A stretch of 64,000 nucleotides of DNA from QHXW01 sp963752965 (lineage in GTDB: Bacteria; Acidobacteriota; Terriglobia; Bryobacterales; Bryobacteraceae), in assembly GCA_963752965.1 (NCBI GenBank), contig CAVWAJ010000006.1:1-64000 (forward strand). The letters are read 5' to 3'. Under the pieces are notes generated by a model, which made no database searches, was not told where the DNA came from, and saw only the letters and a program-made list of their open reading frames with translations. Every line of letters starts with the position of its first letter. Within the stretch, counting starts at the first letter, position 1. The translations under genes were made by a program, and so were the position numbers. Below are positions 7,710 through 17,389 of the stretch, piece by piece.

Positions 7710-10700
7710 ATGATTCGACGGGTAGTTGATTTTGCCCTGAACCAACGGCTCTTCGTGCTGGCCTTCGCGATTCTCCTGCTCGCCGGGGGAATCGTCGCGT
7801 TCCACGTTCTTCCGATCGAAGCGTACCCCGACGTCGCCGACAATTACGTCGAGGTCATTACGCAGTGGCCTGGGATCTCTGGTGAGCAAATCGAGCAGCA
7901 GGTTACCATTCCGCTGGAAATCGTGATGAACGGTATCCCGCACGTAACACACTTGAGGTCCTTCTCCTTGTTTGGGCTCTCCGATCTCAAGCTCATTTTT
8001 GACGACGAAGAGGAGAATTTCCGCAACCGCGAGAGAGTGCTGGAGCGGCTTTCCCAGGTTACTTTGCCGCCGGGCGTGATTCCGAGCATGGGAACGGATT
8101 GGAGCCCCGCCGGCCAAATATACTTCTTTACGCTGCACAACACCAACCCTGCTTACGACGTAATGGAACTCAAGTCCATCGAAGACTGGGTGGTGGAGAA
8201 AAACCTAAAAGCCGCGGCCAATATCGTCGACGTAGCCAGTTTCGGTGGTCCCACGCGCGAGTATCAGGTCCGTCTCGACCCTAACAAATTGATCTCCTAC
8301 GGGCTCAGTATCGCCCAGGTGGAGCAACAACTCGCCAACAACAACGCGAATGCCGGTGGTAGTTTCCTCGAAGCGGGACTGCAGCAGATCAACCTTCGCG
8401 AAGTGGGTCTGGTCAGGAACGTGCATGACATCGAGAACACGGTTATCTTGACCAAGAACGGCACGCCTCTCCGTATCAAGGATATCGCCGTTGTTGCGCA
8501 GGGCCCGAAGATCCGGCTCGGACAATTTGCCCGCGCCATACGGCGCGAGGATGGAAAAATCATTGACAACGACGATGTGGTTTCCGCTTGGGTGCCCATG
8601 CGAAAAGATGCCGAGGCGCAAGCAGCGCTAGAGGCCCTGCACGAGAAGGTGAACGAGCTGAACGAGCACATCCTTCCTACGGGCGTAAAGATCGTTCCGT
8701 TCATCGACCGCACCGATCTAGTTCACTTCACGACGCACACAGTTCTGCACAATCTCACTGAGGGCTTCATCCTGGTGACGATTGTCCTGATCCTGTTTCT
8801 GGGAAGTGTGCGCGCCGCGCTCATCGTTGCCTTGACCATCCCATTCTCTTTGTTGTTCGCTTCCATCTGCCTGGATCTCCGGCACATTCCCGCCAACCTG
8901 CTATCCCTGGGAGCGTTGGATTTTGGCATGGTTGTGGACGGGGCGGTGGTGATGGTCGAAAACATCGTGCGCCACTTGGGACACCAGGGGCAAGTGACCA
9001 AGTCGATTCGAGACAGAATTCGCGATGCCGCGCACGAAGTGCAGCGCCCCGTATTCTACGCCATTACCATCATCATTACTGCCTATCTGCCGATATTCAC
9101 GCTGCAGCGCGTCGAGGGCCGGCTTTTCCGGCCGATGGCGTGGACCGTCGCATTCGCTTTGTTGGGGGCTGTAATCTTCTCCATGACGATCGCACCCGTT
9201 TTGGCGAGCTTTCTGTTCCGCAAAGAGACCGCCGAATGGCAGAACCCAGTCCTCGTCTGGATTACCAACGGATATCGCAAGACCGTGACCTGGTCCGTGC
9301 ACCATCTTTGGGTCATGGTGGCCATCTCGCTAGTGGCATTGTGTTCCAGCCTGTATCTATGGTTCGGCCCAGCGATTGGATCGGAATTCCTGCCTCACTT
9401 GGACGAAGGTTCGCTTTGGGTTCGCGGCACGCTGGCTCCCAGCACCGGACCGAGTGAAAGCATCCGGCTGACGAATCAAGCCCGCATTCTGCTTTGCTCG
9501 TTTCCAGAGGCGACCGAATGCACCAGTCAGGCAGGACGTACGGATGACGGTACGGATACGACCGGCTTTTTCAATACAGAGTACTTCGTTGGTCTGAAGC
9601 CAAAGGAACAGTGGCGCCCGGGATTTCACGAGAACAAAGAGGAACTGATAGCCGCGATGAACCGCGAGCTGGAGAAGATCCCCGGCGTGATCTGGAATTT
9701 CTCCCAACCGATCGCGGACAACATGGAAGAGGCGGTCAGCGGAATCAAAGGGCAGCTTGCCACGAAGGTTTATGGTGAGGACTTGAAGGTTCTCGAGGAC
9801 AAGGCCGATCAGATCGTGGCTATTATGCGGGGGGTTAAGGGAATCCAGGACCTGGGAGTCTTTCGCGTACTGGGCCAGCCGAATCTGAACGTGACGGTAG
9901 ATCGGCAAAAGGCCGCCCGCTACCAGATCAACGTAGCGGACGTGCAAGATGCGATCCAGACTGCGGCTGGTGGCAACGCCCTTACGCAAGTTCTGCAGGG
10001 TGAAGCGCGCTACGACTTAGTCCTGCGTTATCTGCCCGAGTACCGTGACCAGAAGGACGCGATTGAGAACATTCGCTTGCTCTCACCCACAGGCGAACGA
10101 GTTTCGCTGGACCAGCTTTGCAATATCGAAGAACGGGACGGTGCTTCCGAGATTTATCGGGAAGGGAACGAGCGGTATGTCGCTATCAAGTACAGTGTCC
10201 GGGGCCGCGACCTGGGCGGCGCCGTCGAAGAGGCGATCGGCAAGGTCGGAAAGCAGGTTCAGCTTCCGCGCGGCTACCACATCAAATGGGAGGGCGAGTA
10301 CGAGAGTCAACAGCGTGCCGAGGCGCGGCTGCTGATTATCGTGCCTTTGACCGTTTTTCTCATCTTCATGATCATCTACGGCGCTTTCGGCTCGGCGAAA
10401 TGGGCATCCCTGCACCTGGTCAATGTCGCGGTAGCCCGTGTCGGTGGCCTCATGGCGCTTTACCTGACGGGCACGCACTTCAGCGTCTCCTCGGGCGTCG
10501 GGTTCATGGCTCTGTTTGGCGCCTCGATCCAGACGGGCGTCATCATGGTCGAATACATCAATCAGTTGCGCTCGAGGGGAATGCCGATCGTTGAAGCCGC
10601 GATTGAAGGCGCGACGCGCCGCCTCCGACCGGTCATGATGACCATGCTGGTAGCCACGCTCGGTCTGCTTCCGGCCGCACTGTCCCACGCGATCGGCTCC

Positions 10701-10874
10701 GATTCTCAGCGTCCCTTTGCGATCGTGGTGGTGGGAGGATTGATCGCCGACCTCGTCATGAGCATTTTCCTGTTACCCACTTTTTATGTCTGGTGGGCGC
10801 GCCCGACGGATCATTTGCCGCCGGTAGAAGAGGCGAGGAGCGTATACGAGTCAGGGGAAGGTGCACACGAATAG
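7710..10874 (+). CDS. Heavy-metal efflux RND permease (CzcA/HME family)
   Basis: This 1054-residue inner-membrane proton/metal antiporter has the usual two-fold RND layout. TM1 is at about 10-30, there are two large periplasmic domains, and TM clusters lie near 340-560 and 870-1030. The TM4 motif DFGMVVDGAVVMVEN (about residue 405) has the D-x5-D-x6-E pattern known from CzcA D402/D408/E415. This separates the divalent-cation HME pumps from multidrug RND pumps. Which metal is exported cannot be read from the sequence; Co/Zn/Cd or Ni are the usual choices for the DFG type. It is the last gene of the three-gene operon. Confidence 0.9.
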   Translation: MIRRVVDFALNQRLFVLAFAILLLAGGIVAFHVLPIEAYPDVADNYVEVITQWPGISGEQIEQQVTIPLEIVMNGIPHVTHLRSFSLFGLSDLKLIFDDEEENFRNRERVLERLSQVTLPPGVIPSMGTDWSPAGQIYFFTLHNTNPAYDVMELKSIEDWVVEKNLKAAANIVDVASFGGPTREYQVRLDPNKLISYGLSIAQVEQQLANNNANAGGSFLEAGLQQINLREVGLVRNVHDIENTVILTKNGTPLRIKDIAVVAQGPKIRLGQFARAIRREDGKIIDNDDVVSAWVPMRKDAEAQAALEALHEKVNELNEHILPTGVKIVPFIDRTDLVHFTTHTVLHNLTEGFILVTIVLILFLGSVRAALIVALTIPFSLLFASICLDLRHIPANLLSLGALDFGMVVDGAVVMVENIVRHLGHQGQVTKSIRDRIRDAAHEVQRPVFYAITIIITAYLPIFTLQRVEGRLFRPMAWTVAFALLGAVIFSMTIAPVLASFLFRKETAEWQNPVLVWITNGYRKTVTWSVHHLWVMVAISLVALCSSLYLWFGPAIGSEFLPHLDEGSLWVRGTLAPSTGPSESIRLTNQARILLCSFPEATECTSQAGRTDDGTDTTGFFNTEYFVGLKPKEQWRPGFHENKEELIAAMNRELEKIPGVIWNFSQPIADNMEEAVSGIKGQLATKVYGEDLKVLEDKADQIVAIMRGVKGIQDLGVFRVLGQPNLNVTVDRQKAARYQINVADVQDAIQTAAGGNALTQVLQGEARYDLVLRYLPEYRDQKDAIENIRLLSPTGERVSLDQLCNIEERDGASEIYREGNERYVAIKYSVRGRDLGGAVEEAIGKVGKQVQLPRGYHIKWEGEYESQQRAEARLLIIVPLTVFLIFMIIYGAFGSAKWASLHLVNVAVARVGGLMALYLTGTHFSVSSGVGFMALFGASIQTGVIMVEYINQLRSRGMPIVEAAIEGATRRLRPVMMTMLVATLGLLPAALSHAIGSDSQRPFAIVVVGGLIADLVMSIFLLPTFYVWWARPTDHLPPVEEARSVYESGEGAHE

Positions 10875-10964
10875 ATTCCGTTTTGCCACCACTCGGCCTT
10901 GCACCTCGGTTGATTATGAGACAACATACCGGTACGCGGTGACGCAGTTTGGAGTGTACGTCTA

Positions 10965-11705
10965 ATGATCATGCGGATATTGACGGTGATTGGATTCGGG
11001 ACCAGTTGTCTGCTGTTTGCCGCCGACCAACCCAAGCAGAAGGTGCAGGTGAGCAAAATTGAGCGCGTGGATTTTCCTTCCGGCGGCACGATCAAACTGA
11101 CGAACTCGATTGGCGTCCTGACGGTGGAAGCATGGGACCGGCCCGGCGTGGAGATCACTACGATTAAGTCCACGAAGGCCGCTTACGCGATCAATGAACG
11201 CGAAAGAGGCGCGCATGAACTGGACAAGGTGCGCGTCGTGGCCGAACGCCACGGCGATGAGTTGGTCATCACCACGGGTTTTCCCCGGCACGGGACGTTT
11301 CCCCCTTATCCTCTGGGAGAAACTAATTTCGATCTCGAATACCGCATCAAGGCGCCAAGCAGCGCCCGGCTGATTGCCGAGCATGGCGTTGGCGAGGTGA
11401 ATGTTGACGGCTTGGGCGGAGACATCCAGGTGACTCTGCTTGAGGGAGAGATTTTGTTGCATCTTTCCGGGGAAGGCCGCTACAGCATTCATGCGAAGAG
11501 CAATGTTGGCAACGTGTACTCTGACTTCCCTGGGCAAGAACAGCGCAGATTCTGGCTCATTGGCCATCGAATCATGAACGAGAATTCACCGGCGGCGCAC
11601 ACACTGAACCTAAGGGTGGGATGCGGGGATATCGTTATTCTCAAAACGCGGGTACCGAAACCTCCGGGGCCGCTGACTCCGGCTCCGAAACCGGAGGGCG
11701 TATGA
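10965..11705 (+). CDS. Secreted beta-rich protein, DUF4097-like
   Basis: This 246-residue protein has a short signal peptide (hydrophobic to about residue 20, AADQ after it). The mature part has repeated beta-strand patterns such as GTIKLTNSIGVLTVEAWDRP and GEVNVDGLGGDIQVTLLEGE, with a Pro-rich tail. The strand repeats resemble the DUF4097 adhesin-like beta-helix family; this is a fold-level impression. The gene overlaps the downstream aldolase by 4 bases (ATGA), so the two are co-transcribed. The functional link is unclear. Confidence 0.6.
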   Translation: MIMRILTVIGFGTSCLLFAADQPKQKVQVSKIERVDFPSGGTIKLTNSIGVLTVEAWDRPGVEITTIKSTKAAYAINERERGAHELDKVRVVAERHGDELVITTGFPRHGTFPPYPLGETNFDLEYRIKAPSSARLIAEHGVGEVNVDGLGGDIQVTLLEGEILLHLSGEGRYSIHAKSNVGNVYSDFPGQEQRRFWLIGHRIMNENSPAAHTLNLRVGCGDIVILKTRVPKPPGPLTPAPKPEGV

Positions 11706-12358
11706 ACAGGGAGACCATCCGCACTCGCATCGAGCAGATCGGGATCATTCCCGCGATTCGTCTCTCCTCCGCTGATGACGCGTTGTTTGCCGTGAAAGCG
11801 GTTTCAGATAGCGGAATTCCAATCGCGGAAGTGACGATGACGGTTCCTGGAGCTATCGAGGTGATCTCCGAGCTTGCGCGCGAGCGGCCCGAGTTGATCG
11901 TTGGCGCCGGTACGGTCTTTGATGTGGAAACAGCTCACCGCTGCCTGGACGCTGGTGCTAAGTTTCTGACAAGCACGGGGTTAGACATTCAGATTGTCGA
12001 GTTCGCGCTGAAGCACGATGTGGTGGCCTTTCCGGGCGCATTGACGCCCACCGAAATCATGACTGCATGGAAAGCGGGCGCGGACTTTGTCAAAGTTTTT
12101 CCATGTTCATTGCTCGGCGGCTCCAGTTACATAAAAGCTCTCAAGTCGCCGTTCCCGGACATACGATTGATCGCCTCTGGAGGCGTGACGCAGCGGAACA
12201 CTGCTGATTTCATCGTCGCGGGAGCGGCGGGAGTCGGCATTGGCCGGGATTTGATCAATCCGGAGGCTGTCCAGCGGCGTGAGGTGGATTGGATTCGAGA
12301 ACTGTCAGGGCGCTTCTTGCAGATAGTCAAGGACGCGCGCATTCAAAGGGCAGCGTGA
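11702..12358 (+). CDS. eda: 2-keto-3-deoxy-6-phosphogluconate aldolase (KDPG/KHG aldolase)
   Basis: This 218-residue class I aldolase cleaves KDPG to pyruvate and glyceraldehyde-3-phosphate in the Entner-Doudoroff and uronate pathways. The Schiff-base Lys is K131 in DFVKVFPC and the catalytic Glu is E43 in AEVTMTVPG. The phosphate-binding glycines are in IASGGVTQ and AAGVGIGRDL. The length is normal. The ATG at 11702 is chosen because it starts the conserved MNRETIRTRIEQIGIIPAIR segment and couples to the upstream stop; the same frame is open further upstream without similarity. No other Entner-Doudoroff gene is nearby. Confidence 0.9.
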   Translation: MNRETIRTRIEQIGIIPAIRLSSADDALFAVKAVSDSGIPIAEVTMTVPGAIEVISELARERPELIVGAGTVFDVETAHRCLDAGAKFLTSTGLDIQIVEFALKHDVVAFPGALTPTEIMTAWKAGADFVKVFPCSLLGGSSYIKALKSPFPDIRLIASGGVTQRNTADFIVAGAAGVGIGRDLINPEAVQRREVDWIRELSGRFLQIVKDARIQRAA

Positions 12359-12457
12359 GGAGGCCAGGAGCGCATTCGAATAACATGAACCTACTAGCCA
12401 GTAAATCGAAGCAACACCGAGTGAACCAACCGTGTCACAATAGCAAGGAGCTTATTT

Positions 12458-12640
12458 ATGATTGAAGACCTGTTACAACCCAGACATCTGCTCGTGATTC
12501 TCGCTGTCGCACTTTTCTGCTTCGGTCCGAAGAAGTTGCCCGAACTCGGCAAAGGATTGGCCCAGGGGATTCGCAGTTTCAAGGACGCTTTGAAAAAGGA
12601 AACGGAGCCCGAGGACTCATCAAAGTCGTTGCAGCAGTAA
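12458..12640 (+). CDS. tatA: Twin-arginine translocase subunit TatA/E
   Basis: This 60-residue protein has a short N-terminal stretch, one membrane helix (about 10-24, HLLVILAVALFCFGP), the invariant FGPKKLPELG hinge, an amphipathic helix (KGLAQGIRSFKDALKKE) and an acidic tail. This is the standard TatA/TatE layout. TatA forms the pore that moves folded, RR-signal proteins across the inner membrane. It stands alone, without tatB or tatC beside it. Several proteins in this window carry RR-type signals and could be clients. Confidence 0.9.
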   Translation: MIEDLLQPRHLLVILAVALFCFGPKKLPELGKGLAQGIRSFKDALKKETEPEDSSKSLQQ

Positions 12641-12681
12641 AACGGTCGCGGTATATCGTTTGTCCCCAGGAAAGCCTGCAA

Positions 12682-14694
12682 TTACTTTTTAGGGAAGTGC
12701 TTTTCATACCAGTTGATGGACCGATCGATACTGTCCACAATGTGCTTCGGTTCGCGCAGGCCGTGCCCCTCGCGTGGGTAGCGGACAAAAACGGTTTCCA
12801 CTCCCACGTCTTTGAGCGCGATGTAGAACTGTTCCGCCTCGGCAATCGGCACGTCAGCGTCATTCTCGCCGTGCATCCGCATCACCGGTGTATGCACCTG
12901 GGCCACGTATTTGAGTGAGGAGCGCTGCCAGAGCAGGTCCATCAAGTTAGCTTGGTGCGGGAAGATGCCGAACTCCATCTGCTCATACTGATTGTAGTAA
13001 GTCATGTAGTTGTAGCTGACCAGGTTGATGATGGCAGCGGTGGGAATCGACGCTTTGAAGATATTAGTTTGGGTGACCAGCCACGCGCTCAACTGGCCGC
13101 CGTAGCTGACCCCCTCGACTCCAAGGCGGTCACGGTCGATCCACAGATTGCGGCGCAGCGCGGCACTCACTGCGTAAATGACATCCTGCGCTTCGTTTCC
13201 ATTCTGGTCGCCAAAGATGGCGGCGGCAAACTTCTGCCCGTAACCGACAGAACCGCGATAATTCACCATCAACGTCGCCCAGCCCAGGCCCGCGTATACC
13301 TGATTGCGAAACTTGAAGGAAGCACCCTGCTGTCCGTGCGGGCCGCCATGAATCACCACGACCATGGGATGTTTCGAATCGGCCGTCATGTTCAACGGCT
13401 TGGTCAGAAACGCTTCCACGTCGTACTTGTTGTCATTGCTGGTGAAGGTGAAGGGCTCGACTTCGGCGATCTGCTTGCCCGCCAGCAGCTCCGCATTGAG
13501 GTCCGTCAGCTTCTTTGACGGCTGGCCGGGTTCTCCGTAATAAATCTGGGAAAGATCGTTGGGTGCCGCGAAGGAGTACGCGATGTTGCCGGCTGTGCCG
13601 ACCGACCAGCTTCCCACGCTGCCGCGATCCGCCACGATAGTTTCCGCCTTGCCGCCGGCGGCCGGTATGCGGGCCAGCAAATTATTGCCGCGCTTCGCTA
13701 CCGTGAAATAGACCCATTTGCCGTCAGGCGACCAGCCGGCGTCCATCTGGCGGTTGTCGATGGATGCTCCTAGCTCGCGCCGGTTGCTGCCATCAGCATC
13801 GATCAACCAGACGTGCGTGTCTTCCATGGTGGTTTCCAGATCGGTGAGGCCGCGCTTGGTGCCGAGGTAGACGATCGTCTTGCCATCGGGAGACCAGCGC
13901 GGCTGATACTCGGCATTTTCGGTTGCCGTGATCCTACGGATAACGCCGCTCGTGACATTCAGGACGAACAAATCGTAGTTGAAAAACTGGTCTTCATTGG
14001 GCTCCCGGTTGGACACGAAGGCGATTTCGCGCCCATCCGGCGACCAATCGATGGAGTGCTCGTAGTGCGTGCCATCAGTGATCTGACGGATCTGTCCACT
14101 CGATATATCGGCGACGAAGATGTGCAGGCGCCGGTTGTCGTTGAAGTGCGACAAACCCTCGTCGTAATCGGGCTTGTAGAGATAACGGGTGATGACGATC
14201 GGGTCGCCAGTGGCATCAGCAGTTTCCGGCCCCGGCACGGCGTTGACGAAAGCCAGCCGTTTGGAATCCGGCGACCATGCGAAACGCTTCCCGGTGTTCG
14301 GCAGCGGGCTGTTGGTCCATTCCAGTGCTGACAAGAACTTCGCACCAGAGCCGTCCGGATGCGCGATGATTAAGCCGGATTTGTCGCCGAGTTTGCCGCT
14401 GTACGCGACCCACTGGCCGTCCGGGGACCACTCGCCACCGCCCGAGGATTCCTTCCCTTTGGAAAACGAAATGGAACGTCCGTCCGCCAGCGTCATAATC
14501 GACAATTGCGAGTACGGCCGGCCCGCGCCGTCGTTGCGGGTGACCGAGTAGGCCAGCCGCGCGCCGTCAGGTGAGAGCGCCACGCCGCCGGCGGAGCGAA
14601 GTTTGTAAAGATCGCCACTGGTGAACGTGCGCGACTGCGCAAGAACGGAAACGGCAGCAACGCTGCAGAAGATCAGGAGACGATAAATTGCCAC
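12682..14694 (-). CDS. Secreted S9-family peptidase (acylaminoacyl/dipeptidyl peptidase type)
   Basis: This 670-residue protein has a signal peptide (about 1-19, ending VLAQ). An N-terminal propeller of PD40/WD40-like repeats recurs as WSPDGxxxAY (about 25-400). An alpha/beta-hydrolase domain of the prolyl-oligopeptidase family ends the protein. The catalytic triad reads S530 (GVSYGGQ), D612 (GENDADV) and H644 (REGHGLRE). It would hydrolyse peptides in the periplasm or outside, with the propeller gating access. It is transcribed divergently from the CocE-type hydrolase at 14814. Confidence 0.9.
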   Translation of the reverse strand: MAIYRLLIFCSVAAVSVLAQSRTFTSGDLYKLRSAGGVALSPDGARLAYSVTRNDGAGRPYSQLSIMTLADGRSISFSKGKESSGGGEWSPDGQWVAYSGKLGDKSGLIIAHPDGSGAKFLSALEWTNSPLPNTGKRFAWSPDSKRLAFVNAVPGPETADATGDPIVITRYLYKPDYDEGLSHFNDNRRLHIFVADISSGQIRQITDGTHYEHSIDWSPDGREIAFVSNREPNEDQFFNYDLFVLNVTSGVIRRITATENAEYQPRWSPDGKTIVYLGTKRGLTDLETTMEDTHVWLIDADGSNRRELGASIDNRQMDAGWSPDGKWVYFTVAKRGNNLLARIPAAGGKAETIVADRGSVGSWSVGTAGNIAYSFAAPNDLSQIYYGEPGQPSKKLTDLNAELLAGKQIAEVEPFTFTSNDNKYDVEAFLTKPLNMTADSKHPMVVVIHGGPHGQQGASFKFRNQVYAGLGWATLMVNYRGSVGYGQKFAAAIFGDQNGNEAQDVIYAVSAALRRNLWIDRDRLGVEGVSYGGQLSAWLVTQTNIFKASIPTAAIINLVSYNYMTYYNQYEQMEFGIFPHQANLMDLLWQRSSLKYVAQVHTPVMRMHGENDADVPIAEAEQFYIALKDVGVETVFVRYPREGHGLREPKHIVDSIDRSINWYEKHFPKK

Positions 14695-14813
14695 ACCATT
14701 TCCTTTCCGGGATCAGAGAGTCTACCTCTTGCCGGTCTTCGGGGCAACAGGAAAACGCAAAACTCTAGAAGGTATTTTCGGGCGAGCCATCACGCGCGGT
14801 AAACTGTCCACGC

Positions 14814-16658
14814 ATGCACTCCAATTTGCTGCGCACCGCTCTTCTGCTAATGCCGCTGACCCTCACGGCCGCGCCTACACCTCCCGAACCGGACATCGCT
14901 CGGATCTTTGACCGCAGGGAGGTTGAGATCCCCATGCGCGACGGCGTGAAGCTGTATACCGACATTTACATTCCCAAATCGTCGCACGAGAAGCTCCCGT
15001 TTTTGATCACGCGCACACCGTACGGTTCGGTGAACGACAACGGCCGCAACGGCATGCTGCCCACCAGCTACAGGGATTTCGTCACGGACGGTTACATCTT
15101 CGTGTTTCAGGACATCCGCGGACGGTACAAATCCCAAGGCCAGTTCGTGATGTTCCGTCCGCCGCGCGACAAGAGCGATCCCAAGGCGATTGATGAGAGC
15201 ACGGACACCTACGACACGATTGCTTGGCTGCTCGATCACATCCCCAATAACAACGGGCGTGCCGGCGTGCTGGGCATATCCTATGGCGGCTGGCTGACTG
15301 TTATGGCGATGATCGATCCACACCCTGCGCTCAAGGCGGTTTCCGAACAGGCGTCGCCGGCCGATCAGTTCTTGGGCGATGACTTCCATCACAACGGAGC
15401 GTTCCGGTTGAGTTACGGCCTCGAGTACTCGGCGCTGATGGAAACCGGGAATACTAATTTTCATTTCCAATTTGACAAATACGACACCTTCGAGTGGTAC
15501 ATGGCGCTGGGAGCACTCTCCAACTTCAACAAGGTCTACGGGCACGGAAAACTGCCCACGTGGAACGACTTCAAGGCGCATCCAAGCTACGACGAATTTT
15601 GGCAGAAGCAGGCGGTGACGCCTTACCTGGACACTCCCAAGGTGCCGAACCTCAACGTGGCCGGCTGGTGGGACCAGGAAGACTTCTACGGTCCGATGAA
15701 GATCTACGAGACGCTTGAGAAAAAGGACGCGAATCACATGAACTATGTGATTGCGGGGCCGTGGAACCATGGCGGTTGGGCACGGGGAGACGGCCGCAAG
15801 CTGGGCGATATCGATTTCGAGAGTGACACAGCGGCATATTTTCGCGAGAAAGTGCAGGCGCCGTGGTTCGCCTACTGGTTGAAAGGGAAAGGAACCTTGC
15901 AGCAGCCCGAGGCGCTTACGTTTCAGACAGGATCGAACCGCTGGGAGTCGTATGATGAGTGGCCCCCGCGCGGCCGCACCGTTGACCGGCCGCTGTACTT
16001 TCATCGTTCTAGCACGGCTTCGTTTGCAAAACCTGACGGCGGCGAAGAGTTCGACAGTTATGTGTCCGACCCCGCGCATCCTGTTCCGTACCGCCACCGT
16101 CCGATCAGCCCGACCTATCCTGGCCCTGGCTGGCCCGCATGGCTGGTAGAGGATCAGCGCTTCGTTCATCTCCGCCCGGACGTTCTCAGTTGGGAGACCG
16201 AACCGCTGGCGAACGACGTGGCCGTTGCCGGCGATATCATGACACATCTGTACGCATCGACAACCGGCACCGACGCCGACTGGATCGTAAAGCTGATCGA
16301 TGTGTATCCAGAGGATTATCCGAAGGACCCGAAGATGGGCGGCTATCAGCTCATCATTGCGGATGAGGTTTTTCGGGCGCGGTTCCGCGAGAGCTTCGCG
16401 CATCCCAAGGCTGTGGTGCCCAATGAGGTCACCGACTACGCCATCGATCTCCACACGAACAATCACGCGTTTCTGAAAGGGCACCGCATCATGGTCCAAG
16501 TGCAGAGTACATGGTTCCCGGTGATCGACCGCAATCCGCAAACGTTCGTCGACAACATCTGGACGGCCTCTGAGTCGGATTATCAGCCGGCGACGCAGCG
16601 CGTGTACCGGTCGAACCGGTTTCCGTCGAACGTGACGCTGCCCGTTGTCGAGCAGTGA
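14814..16658 (+). CDS. CocE/NonD-family serine hydrolase (X-Pro peptidase S15-like), secreted
   Basis: This 614-residue protein has a signal peptide (about 1-20). The catalytic alpha/beta-hydrolase domain opens with the family signature MRDGVKLYTDIYIP and VFQDIRGRYKSQG. The nucleophile is S156 in GISYGGW. The Asp and His are probably in WWDQEDFYG and GPWNHGGW. The C-terminal half is the jelly-roll domain typical of X-Pro dipeptidyl-peptidases and glutaryl-acylase/cocaine-esterase relatives. The substrate cannot be predicted: peptide, acyl ester or beta-lactam amide are all known in the family. A 564-residue antisense open frame over this gene is a shadow. Confidence 0.88.
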   Translation: MHSNLLRTALLLMPLTLTAAPTPPEPDIARIFDRREVEIPMRDGVKLYTDIYIPKSSHEKLPFLITRTPYGSVNDNGRNGMLPTSYRDFVTDGYIFVFQDIRGRYKSQGQFVMFRPPRDKSDPKAIDESTDTYDTIAWLLDHIPNNNGRAGVLGISYGGWLTVMAMIDPHPALKAVSEQASPADQFLGDDFHHNGAFRLSYGLEYSALMETGNTNFHFQFDKYDTFEWYMALGALSNFNKVYGHGKLPTWNDFKAHPSYDEFWQKQAVTPYLDTPKVPNLNVAGWWDQEDFYGPMKIYETLEKKDANHMNYVIAGPWNHGGWARGDGRKLGDIDFESDTAAYFREKVQAPWFAYWLKGKGTLQQPEALTFQTGSNRWESYDEWPPRGRTVDRPLYFHRSSTASFAKPDGGEEFDSYVSDPAHPVPYRHRPISPTYPGPGWPAWLVEDQRFVHLRPDVLSWETEPLANDVAVAGDIMTHLYASTTGTDADWIVKLIDVYPEDYPKDPKMGGYQLIIADEVFRARFRESFAHPKAVVPNEVTDYAIDLHTNNHAFLKGHRIMVQVQSTWFPVIDRNPQTFVDNIWTASESDYQPATQRVYRSNRFPSNVTLPVVEQ

Positions 16659-16732
16659 CCGGCAGGATCGATCTCAGAATGGCTGTGTAATCGGCCGAAC
16701 ATTGCGCTCCGCCGCCGCGTATAATCTGTTGG

Positions 16733-17386
16733 ATGGCGGCTATGACCGAGACTTCACAGGCGGCGGAACGGGATTTGCTCGACGTCATCTTTGGTCCGGC
16801 GACCGACGGGCAAACCTATCTCAACCTCCTGTATCTGCTACTGGGTTTTCCGCTGGGTATAGCCTACTTTGTTTTCCTGGTAGCCGGCTTCAGCATGGGG
16901 ACGGGCCTGCTGATTGTCTTCATCGGGATACCGATTCTGATCGGTGTTCTTATCGCCTGCCTAGGGCTGGGGGCGTTCGAGCGCCTGCTAGCGCGAACCA
17001 TGCTTCACCTGAACATACCGTCTCCTCCGTCCCCGCCTTCGGGTCCAGGATTGCTGGGTAAGCTGAAGGCGCTGTTCGGAGACACCGCCACCTGGAAGAG
17101 CTTGGCCTATCTGGTGTTGAAGTTTCCGTTTGGGATTGCCGCCTTCGTGGTGCTGGTCACGTCCTTCTCGCTGTCGGTGGCCCTGATTTTGGCGCCGCTG
17201 ATGTATCGCACCATGCCGCTGGATTTCGGCTTCTGGCAGGTCGACACCAAAGACGAAGCCACCGTCTGGTGCATGGTGGGTGCCGTGCTTCTGCTAATTT
17301 GCTTCCACCTGGTAAACGGCCTGGCGTTCCTTTGGGGCCGCTTCGCACAGATCATGCTCGGTCCCGAACCGCCGGCCGGCCGGTAA
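16733..17386 (+). CDS. Membrane protein with putative sensor domain (PF13796-like)
   Basis: This 217-residue protein has two similar halves. Each has a segment like TYLNLLYLLLGFPLGIAYFV / WKSLAYLVLKFPFGIAAFVV followed by a second hydrophobic stretch, giving four membrane segments. This is the pattern of the putative sensor domain normally found before histidine kinases, but no kinase, PAS or DNA-binding domain follows. The start could be ATG 16733 or, giving MTETSQ, ATG 16742. It ends 3 bases from the convergent fumarylacetoacetase-family gene. Its role is unknown. Confidence 0.65.
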   Translation: MAAMTETSQAAERDLLDVIFGPATDGQTYLNLLYLLLGFPLGIAYFVFLVAGFSMGTGLLIVFIGIPILIGVLIACLGLGAFERLLARTMLHLNIPSPPSPPSGPGLLGKLKALFGDTATWKSLAYLVLKFPFGIAAFVVLVTSFSLSVALILAPLMYRTMPLDFGFWQVDTKDEATVWCMVGAVLLLICFHLVNGLAFLWGRFAQIMLGPEPPAGR

Positions 17387-17389
17387 GCC

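Noticed and set aside
14847..16541. 564-residue minus-strand open frame
   Set aside because: It is the antisense of the CocE-type hydrolase, which has clear catalytic motifs; high GC codon use leaves the opposite frame open.
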